Source of the DNA: Aquilonibacter sp963703325 | Lineage (GTDB): Bacteria; Vulcanimicrobiota; Vulcanimicrobiia; Vulcanimicrobiales; Vulcanimicrobiaceae | Direction of reading: 5' to 3' | DNA: 64,000 bases | NCBI GenBank assembly: GCA_963703325.1 | Contig: OY969805.1 | Location: 1,240,001 to 1,304,000 of the forward strand | Part shown: positions 52,817 through 61,082 of the stretch, piece by piece | Layout of the letters: every line of letters starts with the position of its first letter | Numbering within the stretch: the stretch's first letter is position 1 | Translations under genes and position numbers: made by a program | Notes under the pieces: generated by a model | Databases searched by the model: none | What the model was told of the DNA's origin: nothing | The model's input: the letters and a program-made list of their open reading frames with translations, nothing else

Positions 52817-55462
52817 CTAACCGTATTCGCTGCGCTGCTCGATGAGCTTTGCTACCAGCCCCGTCCATCCGGTTTGATGGCTCGCGCCGATCCCCGCGCC
52901 GTTATCGCCGTTGAAGTATTCATAGAACAGGAGATTGTCGCGCCAATTGGGATCGCGATTGAATTTTTCAGCGCCACCGAATACCGGCCGATTGCCATGT
53001 TCATCGGGGAGGAAGAGATCGATCAGCCGATTCGAAAGCATCGCGCTCACTTCCCAGAGGTCGCACATCGTCCCGCTTCTGGTCGGCGCTTCAACTTTGA
53101 GCGTGGCGCCGTAGTAGTAGTGAAACTTCTGCAGCGCTTCGATCAGCAAGTAGTTCAGCGGATACCATACCGGACCACGCCAGTTGGAATTGCCGCCGAA
53201 GAGTCCGCTTGACGATTCGGCCGGTTCGTAGTCGACGCGATATTCGTGGCCGTCCAAACGCAGGATGAACGGGTGCTCCTTATGGTAACGCGAGAGCGCG
53301 CGCAATCCGTACGGGCTGAGGAATTCGTCCTCGTCCAGCATCGTCTTGAGGATGCGCGCCAGGCGTTCGCGGCTCACGATCGAGAGCAGCCGGCGTTGGC
53401 CGACGCCCATTTCATCGATGCTGGCGACGTTGCGCGCGAGCTCGGGACGATGGCTGATGAACCACTCGACGCGGCGCTTGAACTCGGGCAGCGCGTCGAA
53501 CTCTTCCGGTTCGATGATCTCGACCGCGAGCAGCGGCAGCAAGCCGACCATCGAGTGAATGCGCATCGGCATCGTCTGCCCGTCGTCGAGCATCAACATG
53601 TCGTAGTAGAATCCGTCCTCGTGATTCCACAGACCCGAGCCGCCGAGATGATTCATGGCGTCCGCGATGTAGAGGAAGTGCTCGAAAAACTTGATGGCGA
53701 TGTCTTCGTAGACGTTGTTGTGCATCGCAAGTTCGATCGCGATCGCAAGCATATTCAGCGTGTAGACGCCCATCCAGCTCGTGCCGTCGGATTGGTTCAA
53801 GAAACCGCCGGTCGGCAGCGGCTTGCTGCGATCGAACACGCCGATGTTGTCCAAACCCAAGAAGCCGCCTTGAAAGACGTTGTTCCCCTGCGCATCCTTG
53901 CGATTGACCCACCAGGTGAAGTTGATCAGCAGCTTCGCAAAGATGCGCTCGAGGAACGCGAGATCGCCGCGTCCGTGCTCTTTTTGCTCGATGTGGTAAA
54001 TGCGCAGTGCCGCCCAGGCGTGGACCGGTGGATTCACGTCGCTAAACGCCCACTCGTAGGCGGGCAGCTGCCCGTTGCCGTGCATGAACCACTCGCGCGC
54101 GAGTAACACGAGCTGACCTTTTGCAAAGTTCGGATCGATGAGGGCAAACGCAACGGTGTGAAAGGCGAGATCCCATGCGGCGAACCATGGATATTCCCAC
54201 TTGTCCGGCATCGACATCACTTCAGCCGAGTCGAAATTCGTCCACTCGTGGTTGCGCCCGGACAGCCGCTCGGGCGGCGGCGGCGGCTGGAGCGGATCGC
54301 CATGCAGCCAGCGCGGCACATTGTAGTGATAGAACTGTTTGGTCCACAAGAGTCCGGCAAACGCTTGACGCTGCACGCGCCGCGCCTCGAAGTCGGCATG
54401 AAACGGATTGATATCCTCGTAGAAAGCGTCGGCCTCTTCGATGCGCGTCGCGAACATCGCGTCGAACGCGTCGCCGAACGGTGGGTCCGCCAGGGTCTTG
54501 GAGAGACGCAGCTCGATCGTGCGCGTTTCGCCCGGCTCGAGCGTCATCGGATAGTGCGCACTCACCTTGGTGCCGCGCATGTCGTCGACCGCGGCGCTCT
54601 CGCCGCCGAGCAAATAGCGCTCGATGCCGTCTTTGGTGCGCGGCGTGCGATTCGGCACGCCGTAGAGCGCCTCGAAGTTGGTCTCATTCTCGGTGAAGAG
54701 CATCGCGGCAGCGTCTTTTGCGCAGAACCAGTAGTCGCCAAGATTTGCCTGATGCGCAACCAGCGCGTGGATACCGTGCACATAGTGACGCTGCTCGATC
54801 GAGGAACGCTCGATACCGTCACGCCACGACCACTCGTTGCGAAACCAAAGCGTCGGCAGCAGGTGCAAGACGTGTGCCGACTCGCCGCGATTGGTCGCTC
54901 GAACCCGGATCAAGATGTCATCGTACGCCGCCTTCGCGTATTCGATTTCCACGTCGAAGTAGGCATTGTCGTCGAAGATACCGGTGTCGATCAGCTCGTA
55001 TTCGGACTGTCCTCGCCCACGCCGGTGATTTTCATCGATGAGATTTTGATACGGAAAGGCTGCGTGTGGATATTTGTAGAGCGCGCGCATGTATGCGTGC
55101 GACGGCAGGTTGTCGAGGTAATAATAGTATTCCTTGACATCTTCGCCGTGATTGCCTTGCGAGCCGGAAAGGCCAAAGAGCCGTTCCTTGATGCGATCGT
55201 CGTTGCCGTTCCACATCGAGAGCGCGAAACACAAATGCTGATTGATGTCGGAGATGCCAAAAATGCCGTCTTCGCCCCAGCGATACACGCGCTTCGCTGC
55301 GATGTCAAAGGGGAAATAGTCCCAGGCTTCGCCGGTCGCGCTGTAGTCTTCCCGAACCGTTCCCCATTGCCGATCGCTGACATACGGGCCCCAGGCCCGC
55401 CAATTGTGGCGCTCGGCGTGCTCGAGCATGCGTCCGTGCTCGACGGTGGGCGGGTCGATCAT
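52817..55462 (-). CDS. GH63-like / MGH1-type glucosidase
   Basis: 881 residues from the ATG at 55462 (MIDPPTVEHGRMLEHAERHN); the frame is open 39 nt further into a repeat. Family features: NWRAWGPYVSDRQWGTVRED, GDPLQPPPPPERLSGRNHEW, WDLAFHTVAFALIDPNFAKG, LDNIGVFDRSKPLPTGGFL, and RGPVWYPLNYLLIEAL. Related proteins act on mannosyl- or glucosylglycerate and short alpha-glucosides. It is the fourth carbohydrate gene of a minus operon. Its upstream region is the left arm of a large inverted repeat. Confidence 0.9.
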   Translation of the reverse strand: MIDPPTVEHGRMLEHAERHNWRAWGPYVSDRQWGTVREDYSATGEAWDYFPFDIAAKRVYRWGEDGIFGISDINQHLCFALSMWNGNDDRIKERLFGLSGSQGNHGEDVKEYYYYLDNLPSHAYMRALYKYPHAAFPYQNLIDENHRRGRGQSEYELIDTGIFDDNAYFDVEIEYAKAAYDDILIRVRATNRGESAHVLHLLPTLWFRNEWSWRDGIERSSIEQRHYVHGIHALVAHQANLGDYWFCAKDAAAMLFTENETNFEALYGVPNRTPRTKDGIERYLLGGESAAVDDMRGTKVSAHYPMTLEPGETRTIELRLSKTLADPPFGDAFDAMFATRIEEADAFYEDINPFHADFEARRVQRQAFAGLLWTKQFYHYNVPRWLHGDPLQPPPPPERLSGRNHEWTNFDSAEVMSMPDKWEYPWFAAWDLAFHTVAFALIDPNFAKGQLVLLAREWFMHGNGQLPAYEWAFSDVNPPVHAWAALRIYHIEQKEHGRGDLAFLERIFAKLLINFTWWVNRKDAQGNNVFQGGFLGLDNIGVFDRSKPLPTGGFLNQSDGTSWMGVYTLNMLAIAIELAMHNNVYEDIAIKFFEHFLYIADAMNHLGGSGLWNHEDGFYYDMLMLDDGQTMPMRIHSMVGLLPLLAVEIIEPEEFDALPEFKRRVEWFISHRPELARNVASIDEMGVGQRRLLSIVSRERLARILKTMLDEDEFLSPYGLRALSRYHKEHPFILRLDGHEYRVDYEPAESSSGLFGGNSNWRGPVWYPLNYLLIEALQKFHYYYGATLKVEAPTRSGTMCDLWEVSAMLSNRLIDLFLPDEHGNRPVFGGAEKFNRDPNWRDNLLFYEYFNGDNGAGIGASHQTGWTGLVAKLIEQRSEYG

Positions 55463-55464
55463 CA

Positions 55465-55653
55465 GTGCCCCGTTCCATGAATAGCGGTACCTTCGTTGCA
55501 CTCATCGGCTTCCACGGGCGAGGCGCGCTGAGCGACAAAAGCGTCGCTTTGCGAGTGAAGAGTAACGACGCCCGCGGAATGCCGATGAGGCAACCCGAAG
55601 GGCTGGGCCACAGTCGGCCCAGCGAAGGTATCGGTATTCATGGAGCGGGACAC
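55465..55653. repeat. 189-bp nested inverted-repeat element between two glucan genes
   Basis: Outer arms 55465-55495 and 55623-55653 are inverted copies with 27 of 31 matching bases. A second, inner inverted pair is 55501-55520 with 55569-55589 (one gap, one mismatch). Local hairpins: AGCGAC/GTCGCT (55531-55548) and a perfect GCTGGGCC/GGCCCAGC (55602-55623). The right arm covers the last codons of the GDE gene; the left arm ends 2 nt before the GH63-like start. No ORF is credible inside. Looks like a MITE- or REP-type palindromic insertion or a structured RNA. Confidence 0.7.
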
Positions 55654-57569
55654 TCACTCTCCTGTAACGCGTGCCACGTTCGCAACACTTCACCGACGCT
55701 CCACGCCTGCGCGATGCATCCGCGAGCTTGGTGAGGTGCATCACCATCGGCAATTTCGGCTAACGTTCCAACACCGTAGCTGTCGATGCGCGCAGCCAGC
55801 GCCTCGATAAAGCGTAGGGCGCGTGCCCGGTCACCGTAAGCATTCGCGTAAGCGCGAGCAAATGCTCCTGCGAGAAAGGGCCACGCGGTGCCGCGGTGAT
55901 AGGCGGCATCGCGATCGTGGGGCGACCCGCCGTAATGGCCGACGTATGCCGGATCTGCGGGTGAAAGCGAGCGCAGGCCCATCGGTGTCCACAGGGCGTG
56001 AGCAATGCGATCCACGATCGCCTGTTCGCGCCGGCTTTCAAACGCCCGAAAGGGCAATGCGACCGCGTAGACTGCGTTGGGCCGGATGCTCGCATCGTTG
56101 CCCTGCGGCCCGTCGAGGACATCGAATGGATAATTCGCGTCGCCGTTCCAAAATCGCTCGAACGAAGCGCGGGCCTGCGTACCCAACTCGCGATACCGCG
56201 ACGAGTCGCGTCCAAGCTTTTGCGCGAAGCTGTCCATCGTGCACAGCGCGTTGTACCACAACGCGTTGATCTCGATCGGCTTGCCGATTCGCGGCGTCAC
56301 GACCCAGTCGCCGACCTTGGCGTCCATCCAGGTGAGCTGCACGCCGGGTTCGCCTGCGCGCAACAATCCATCGCGCGGATCGACCGCGATACCGTAGCGC
56401 GTTCCGCGCGCGTACCAGTCGACGATCTGGTCGAGTGTGTCGAAAATCGATGCAACCAGCGTGAAGTCTGCAGCGGCGGCGTGATAGCAGCGCACGGTTT
56501 CGATGAACCATAGCGCCGCATCGACGGTGTTGTATTCCGGCGCCGCACCGCTATCGGGAAAGCGATTGGGCAGCATGCCGCGATCGACGTATCGAGCGAA
56601 GGTGCGCAGAATGGTGGCCGCGAGCTCGGGCCGTCCGGTCGCTAGCGTGAGGCCGGGCAACGCGATCATCGTGTCGCGCCCCCAATCCCCGAACCAATGA
56701 TAGCCTGCAATCACGGTTGCGCCGCGTTCCGCTTCGACGGTGCGCGCGACGATGAACGCGTCGGCCGCGAGAACGAGCGCTTCGATCCACGCCGGCGCTT
56801 GCGCCATGCTTGGATGCGCGGCGTGCCACCGCGCGACGAGCTCACGCTCACGCGCATGCGGATCGCCGGGGGCGCCGTCAGCAGCGTCGAGCGCGGCGCG
56901 CACGCGCAGTGTCGCGCCGGAGGCAGGGAGGTGCATATGAATCGTCAGCGCGTGATACAGATCTTCGGTATCGTCGAGTCCGCGTTGCGTCTCGGCATCG
57001 TAGCGAAAGCCGTAGTACCAGCCCTCACCCGGTTCCAGCGTGGCGCCGGACGCGCGCAGATACCAGGTCGCGCCGCTGCCGAGATGCAGCGTCGCGAGCT
57101 CGCCGTCGATTTGCGCCACGTTGGAAACGTCGTATGCCTTCGTGAGCGCGTGGTAGTCACGGTCGTTGATGTACGCCTTGAGCGTGAGATCGACCGGAGC
57201 GCTCGCGTCGCGTAGGCGCCATTCGATCCACGTGACGTTGGCCGCGTGGTCCATCCAAATGCGCCGCTCGAGGAGCGCGTCGGCGAATGCATACGTCCAC
57301 ACCGGCACGGTCCCGTCGAGACGAAAATCCACGATGGTGGTAAAGCCTTGCGGTGCGAGCGTTCCGTCGTGCCAGCGATTTGCGGACAGGTCGGTGTGCG
57401 TACCGCAATACGCGACCGAGGCGTCGCACTTGTCAAAAAGCACGCGCCGTCCAAGGGGCGGATCGAGTGCGGCGACGAGCAGTCCATGATAGCGCCGTGT
57501 CAGCACATCGGAGGCCGTGCCGGACGCGTAGCTGCCTAGCCCGTTCGTGCACAGCCACTCGCGCGTCAT
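55638..57569 (-). CDS. Amylo-alpha-1,6-glucosidase (GDE C-terminal type)
   Basis: 643 residues: TREWLCTNGLGSYASGTASD, LTRRYHGLLVAALDPPLGRR, GYHWFGDWGRDTMIALPGLT and, late, RPNAVYAVALPFRAFE. The N-terminal sandwich plus alpha/alpha toroid is the bacterial/archaeal glycogen debrancher, which removes alpha-1,6 glucose. Its start overlaps the repaired stop of the upstream gene (ATGA). Confidence 0.93.
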   Translation of the reverse strand: MTREWLCTNGLGSYASGTASDVLTRRYHGLLVAALDPPLGRRVLFDKCDASVAYCGTHTDLSANRWHDGTLAPQGFTTIVDFRLDGTVPVWTYAFADALLERRIWMDHAANVTWIEWRLRDASAPVDLTLKAYINDRDYHALTKAYDVSNVAQIDGELATLHLGSGATWYLRASGATLEPGEGWYYGFRYDAETQRGLDDTEDLYHALTIHMHLPASGATLRVRAALDAADGAPGDPHARERELVARWHAAHPSMAQAPAWIEALVLAADAFIVARTVEAERGATVIAGYHWFGDWGRDTMIALPGLTLATGRPELAATILRTFARYVDRGMLPNRFPDSGAAPEYNTVDAALWFIETVRCYHAAAADFTLVASIFDTLDQIVDWYARGTRYGIAVDPRDGLLRAGEPGVQLTWMDAKVGDWVVTPRIGKPIEINALWYNALCTMDSFAQKLGRDSSRYRELGTQARASFERFWNGDANYPFDVLDGPQGNDASIRPNAVYAVALPFRAFESRREQAIVDRIAHALWTPMGLRSLSPADPAYVGHYGGSPHDRDAAYHRGTAWPFLAGAFARAYANAYGDRARALRFIEALAARIDSYGVGTLAEIADGDAPHQARGCIAQAWSVGEVLRTWHALQESECPAP

Positions 57570-58181
57570 TGCATCGGTGCCCAGCGCTGCACGAAGAAGA
57601 CACTTGGACGGCCGACGCGGCGCAAGTAATAGCCGCGCACCGCGACGGGACCGTCGGGTGCCGTGAGGAGTCGTCGCCCCAATGGAATCGTGCCGGTGCT
57701 ATCGGTCAAGAATCCCTTTGGTCGGATCGAGCGTGCCCGCAATGGTGACCGTGTTGCCTTGCTTGAGCTTGTCGAGTGCGGTCACCGGCACCGGATCCAT
57801 GAAGCGCAACTTGGCGGTGGCCTCGGGCGTGACGCCCTCGCCGAGCAGGCGCACTCGCACCGTGTACGTGCCGGGGTCGGGCGACGATCCGTCCGAGGCG
57901 ACGCCGTTCCAAATATAGACGACGAGCACGCTTGGCCCCGGAACGAACTGTCGGGCGTGTACCGGAAACGTGGTGCTTTGCGGCGAGACGGTTTCATTGG
58001 TCCAAATGACCTGGTCGCCGTGCAGCACTTGAATCTCGTATTCTTCGGGGCGCGCGAATTTGACGGCGGCCGGCGCCGCGGCGCTGTTATGTGCGGCGAC
58101 TTCGATCGATACGCCGTCGAGCAAATCGAAGCTGCTCTGCTGTAATTGCAGCGAGAGTGTCAGCGCGGCTAACGCGAGCAC
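57566..58181 (-). CDS. Secreted BsuPI-like (intracellular proteinase inhibitor fold) protein, frameshifted
   Basis: As it stands the frame runs 58181-57699, 160 residues from a GTG, with a signal peptide (about 1-16) and an Ig-like BsuPI domain (VSIEVAAHNSAAAPAAVKFA, YEIQVLHGDQVIWTNE, GTYTVRVRL). Removing one g of the ggg at 57714-57716 continues the protein as TKGFLTDSTGTIPLGRRLL, then RGYYLRRVGRPSVFFVQRWA, ending PMQ at 57566, where its TGA overlaps the GDE start (ATGA). That makes a coherent 204-residue protein, so the break is a homopolymer indel or a recent mutation. BsuPI homologues may inhibit proteases or bind glycans; the role here is unknown. Confidence 0.6.
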
Positions 58182-59341
58182 GAAATGTTCCCTCCCATCG
58201 CCTCGCCGGCGACCCAGACCGACTTCAACCCAAGCGGCGCCGATACCGGCCGCTCGTAGGTGGCCGTGTCAACGAACTGCTCTGCGTCGAAGAGCACGAG
58301 GTCGGCGCGCGCGCCTTCCCGGAGTTCCCCCACGTCGGTCAGACCGAAGGCCCGGGCGGCAAGCCCGGTCATGCGGTGAACCGCTTCTTCGAGAGTCAAG
58401 GTGCGGCGTTGACGCACGAAGCGGCCGATCACGCGCGGGAAGGCGCCGAACGTTCTCGGGTGCACAAAGCCGTAACGTTCATCCTTGAACGAAAGTGCCG
58501 GTGCTGCCGTGCCGATCGTGCAAAAGCCGGCCGAGAGGATCGTTGCTACCGCCGCTTCGTCGGTGCAGAAGTAAAACGCGCGCGCGCGTTCGCCGTCGAG
58601 CCGCGCGAATTCGATCACCGCGCGAGCTGCGCTCACGTGCATCTGACGCGCGATTTCATCGAAGCGCATGCCGCACCAAGCATAGCGTTCTTCACTCGAA
58701 ACCTCTGCGAGCATGAGATCGTGCCACCGTTCGCCGAGCCGCGCGGTCATCTCCATCGCAGCCGCCGCGGCAATGCTTTCGTCGTCGTAGGCGGCGAGGT
58801 CAATCGCAGGCGGAAGGAGTGACGCGAGCTCGATCCAGGTTGCAATATAGGGATAGACGTCGCACGTAACGTCCAGTCCAAACGTGCGCGCGCGATCGAT
58901 TCTTTCGAGCGCATTCTCGACGTCTCCACGGCTGTGCGACCCTTCGGCGTGGAGGTGCGCGATATGGACGGGCGCGTCGGCGCGCTGCCCGGCTTCGAGC
59001 GCTTCGTCCAGCGCCTCGAGCAGGTCGCGGTCGTAGTCGCGTAACTGCACGATTTCACGCAGAAAGCCGGGAGAATCGACGAAAATCTCGCTGGTAATGC
59101 CCTGTGCGCCGGCGGAATTGAGCGGAGGAAGCGAGCGCCCGGTGTTATCGGCAAATCCGCACGTATTAATGAAGCCCGGAGCAAGAATTTTTCCACGCGC
59201 GTCTATGCGATTTGGTGCATCAATCGCGCCGCAATCACCAATGCGCGCAATACGATCGCCCGCGAGCGCGAGGTCCGTCGAGAAGCGCGGACGCCCGGTA
59301 CCGTCAATAACTGTGGCGCCTGTAATCACCGTCGAAAGCAC
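58169..59341 (-). CDS. D-aminoacylase-like amidohydrolase lacking metal ligands
   Basis: 390 residues. Overall fold of N-acyl-D-amino-acid deacylases: TVITGATVIDGTGRPRFSTD at the start, and near the end HPRTFGAFPRVIGRFVRQRR, LTLEEAVHRMTGLAARAFGL and VGELREGARADLVLFDAEQF. Genuine D-aminoacylases have about 480-530 residues and an HTHDD metal-binding strand after the first barrel strand. Here that position reads GFINTCGFADNTG, with no His-x-His, and the later catalytic Asp region reads IGTAAPALSF. It is short by about 100 residues. A catalytically dead or differently active homologue is more likely than a real deacylase. First gene of the minus glucan operon. Confidence 0.75.
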   Translation of the reverse strand: MLSTVITGATVIDGTGRPRFSTDLALAGDRIARIGDCGAIDAPNRIDARGKILAPGFINTCGFADNTGRSLPPLNSAGAQGITSEIFVDSPGFLREIVQLRDYDRDLLEALDEALEAGQRADAPVHIAHLHAEGSHSRGDVENALERIDRARTFGLDVTCDVYPYIATWIELASLLPPAIDLAAYDDESIAAAAAMEMTARLGERWHDLMLAEVSSEERYAWCGMRFDEIARQMHVSAARAVIEFARLDGERARAFYFCTDEAAVATILSAGFCTIGTAAPALSFKDERYGFVHPRTFGAFPRVIGRFVRQRRTLTLEEAVHRMTGLAARAFGLTDVGELREGARADLVLFDAEQFVDTATYERPVSAPLGLKSVWVAGEAMGGNISCSR

Positions 59342-59357
59342 GAACTCAAAATCCTGG

Positions 59358-59382
59358 GTTTAGCGAGCGGGCGGGTGGGCAT
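59358..59382 (+). promoter_or_regulatory. Sigma-B-like promoter candidate for the KGG genes
   Basis: GTTTAG (59358-59363), 13 bp, GGGCAT (59377-59382), close to the stress-sigma consensus GTTTAA-N13-15-GGGTAT of Firmicutes and Actinobacteria. Sigma-B-type control would suit KGG proteins. An inverted repeat, CTGGGTTT (59354-59361) with AAACCCAG (59417-59424), frames the leader right up to the start codon and could hide it. Speculative. Confidence 0.3.
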
Positions 59383-59424
59383 ATACGGTGCGTATCCTTT
59401 TCTACATGGAGGGATGAAACCCAG

Positions 59425-59631
59425 ATGTCGATCCAAGAGGAACCGCAGGGCGGTATGAGTGTACGCGAGGCCGGCCGACGTGGCGGCGAACGCGTCAAAG
59501 CGAAATACGGTACCGAGTTTTACGAAGAGATCGGCCGCAAAGGCGGCGAGGCCACGAAAACCAAGTACGGCCCTTCGTTCTACGAAGTGATTGGACAAAA
59601 AGGCGGCCAGAAGCCAAAGCGCAAGCCGTAA
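59425..59631 (+). CDS. KGG-repeat stress protein
   Basis: 68 residues with a GGAGGGA ribosome site. Three copies of the KGG/con-10 motif: REAGRRGGERVKAKYGTEFY, EEIGRKGGEATKTKYGPSFY and EVIGQKGGQK. Family proteins (B. subtilis GsiB, plant Em/LEA-like) are hydrophilic, disordered and accumulate under desiccation, osmotic or general stress. A paralogue follows 6 nt later. Confidence 0.9.
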   Translation: MSIQEEPQGGMSVREAGRRGGERVKAKYGTEFYEEIGRKGGEATKTKYGPSFYEVIGQKGGQKPKRKP

Positions 59632-59637
59632 TTTACC

Positions 59638-59964
59638 ATGACAGGGAAAAAAAGCGGCCCGGACGAGGACGCAGCCAAAGAAATGTCGGTCCGCGAGGCC
59701 GGCAAAAAAGGCGGCGACACCGTCCGTGACCGCTATGGTTCAACCTTTTATGAAGAAATCGGCCGCAAAGGCGGTAAAGCGACGCGCGACCGGCATGGGG
59801 TCGAGTTTTACGAGTCGATTGGACAAAAAGGCGGCAAAGTCGTCAAGGAAAAATACGGCCCCGACTTTTACGAAGAGATCGGCCACAAGGGCGGACAGAA
59901 AGTCAAAAAGCTAATCGCGGAAGCGAAGAAAAAGCGCGCCGACGAAGCGAACGAAAAAGGCTAA
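59638..59964 (+). CDS. KGG-repeat stress protein, longer paralogue
   Basis: 108 residues with four KGG repeats (REAGKKGGDTVRDRYGSTFY, EEIGRKGGKATRDRHGVEFY, ESIGQKGGKVVKEKYGPDFY, EEIGHKGGQKVKKLIAEAKK) and a charged tail. Same repeat unit as the gene before it, so a tandem duplication with repeat gain. Overlaps nothing, ends next to the convergent lipoprotein gene (1 nt). Confidence 0.9.
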   Translation: MTGKKSGPDEDAAKEMSVREAGKKGGDTVRDRYGSTFYEEIGRKGGKATRDRHGVEFYESIGQKGGKVVKEKYGPDFYEEIGHKGGQKVKKLIAEAKKKRADEANEKG

Positions 59965-60471
59965 TTAGTTACAGCCGCCCTGCGCGATCAACCGGCGCGC
60001 TTCCGCATCTACATCTTTCGGATTGACGCTCCCGTCGGGTTGCAGCGTCATCGCAAGTTTCGTCTTCGTGGTCCACGCTACGCCATCGGCTTTGTAGTGC
60101 GCGATATTGCATGGCGTGAACGTGATGTCTTGTCCGTGCAGGAAAAGCAACGTAAAGTTCTGCTTCGGCCACTCGGAGAGCAGCATAGCCTGACTGCCGA
60201 ATTGGTATTCGAATGCGATCCCACGATGGTCGGGCGTGTCGAGATCGCCGAGCGGCGGAATCACGGCTACTTTGAGGACCTGACGCGGTGGAACCCAGGC
60301 CCGGTAGCTGATTTTCGTCACCGCATCCTGGAGGGGCATCACGACGCCGCGGTCGTCGATGAGCATCGGCGCGAGCGACGGGGAAGCCTCGGCGGATGCG
60401 CCGCCCTTATGCGCGCACGCGGCGACAGCAAGAGCAGCCGCACAGGCAAATACCAGGCGTAAGCAACGCAT
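59965..60471 (-). CDS. Lipoprotein of unknown function
   Basis: 168 residues. Lipobox AVAAC follows a hydrophobic signal (LVFACAAALAVAAC). The rest is a small beta-rich domain (YRAWVPPRQVLKVAVIPPLG, DHRGIAFEYQFGSQAMLLSE, WPKQNFTLLFLHGQDITF) ending in a Cys (IAQGGCN). Family not recognised. Same strand as, and 53 nt after, the LptC-like gene. Confidence 0.6.
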   Translation of the reverse strand: MRCLRLVFACAAALAVAACAHKGGASAEASPSLAPMLIDDRGVVMPLQDAVTKISYRAWVPPRQVLKVAVIPPLGDLDTPDHRGIAFEYQFGSQAMLLSEWPKQNFTLLFLHGQDITFTPCNIAHYKADGVAWTTKTKLAMTLQPDGSVNPKDVDAEARRLIAQGGCN

Positions 60472-60524
60472 GATTTACTTATCGGCCAACCGAGCAAGCG
60501 CCTCAAGCACAGATTGAGGGCGCA

Positions 60525-61082
60525 TTAGGTCCGGACTTCCGTGCTGCCGCCGATCGAGCCGAAATGGATCTGATCCTTGCCAAAATCGATCGTGATCGAG
60601 CTAAACGCCAGCGTTTGGCTCCCGGCGCGGAGGTAGCTGCGGTGCTGCATCTGGAGCAGCTTCGTCGCGTTGGTCCACGTCACGAGATCGGTGTCGAACG
60701 AGCGTTTGAGCGGATCGTCGATCAGGACCACCGTGACCTTGCCGATCGCAGTGAAGTTGAGTGACATCGTATCGATGCTGATGCGTTCTGCGCTGATCTT
60801 GAGGTAGCGCTTCCCATGCTTGAAGACGATCCCGTCGTGCACGCCCTCGACGGTGCCGGTGGTGCCGTCGGCCGAGAGCTGCGCGTCGTGATAGTCGAAG
60901 CTCCACGACTTCGTCGTGATCCGGTTGCCTTGGACGCGTCCCCCTCGCAGCGTGATGCCGGTCTGGTCGGGCGGCAGCGGCGGCGTGCCGAACCCGGCAA
61001 GAATCACGCCGACGATGAGCCAGATCGCCAGCGCCCCGCCGGCGATTGCGGCGATGAGCCGCCAGCTCACTCGTCGCTTCAT
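60525..61082 (-). CDS. LptC-like LPS-export periplasmic protein
   Basis: 185 residues from the ATG at 61082, overlapping the lnt stop (ATGA). One N-terminal membrane anchor (LIAAIAGGALAIWLIVGVIL) and then a beta-jellyroll: GGRVQGNRITTKSWSFDYHD, ISAERISIDTMSLNFTAIGK, DLVTWTNATKLLQMQHRSYL. Placement of NATKLLQ and the D(L/I).(T)W(N)..T pattern match OstA/LptC-type domains. LptC links LptBFG to LptA during LPS transport. I am not certain it is LptC rather than another DUF of this fold. Confidence 0.55.
   Translation of the reverse strand: MKRRVSWRLIAAIAGGALAIWLIVGVILAGFGTPPLPPDQTGITLRGGRVQGNRITTKSWSFDYHDAQLSADGTTGTVEGVHDGIVFKHGKRYLKISAERISIDTMSLNFTAIGKVTVVLIDDPLKRSFDTDLVTWTNATKLLQMQHRSYLRAGSQTLAFSSITIDFGKDQIHFGSIGGSTEVRT

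Noticed and set aside
52651..52845. Short plus frame between the GT4 and GH63-like genes
   Set aside because: No ribosome site or coding pattern; overlaps conserved minus genes.
54158..55480. 440-residue plus frame across the GH63-like gene
   Set aside because: Antisense shadow of a recognised gene.
55462..55653. 63-residue minus frame covering the nested palindrome
   Set aside because: Its residues derive from the inverted repeats, not a recognisable protein, and it has no independent ribosome site.
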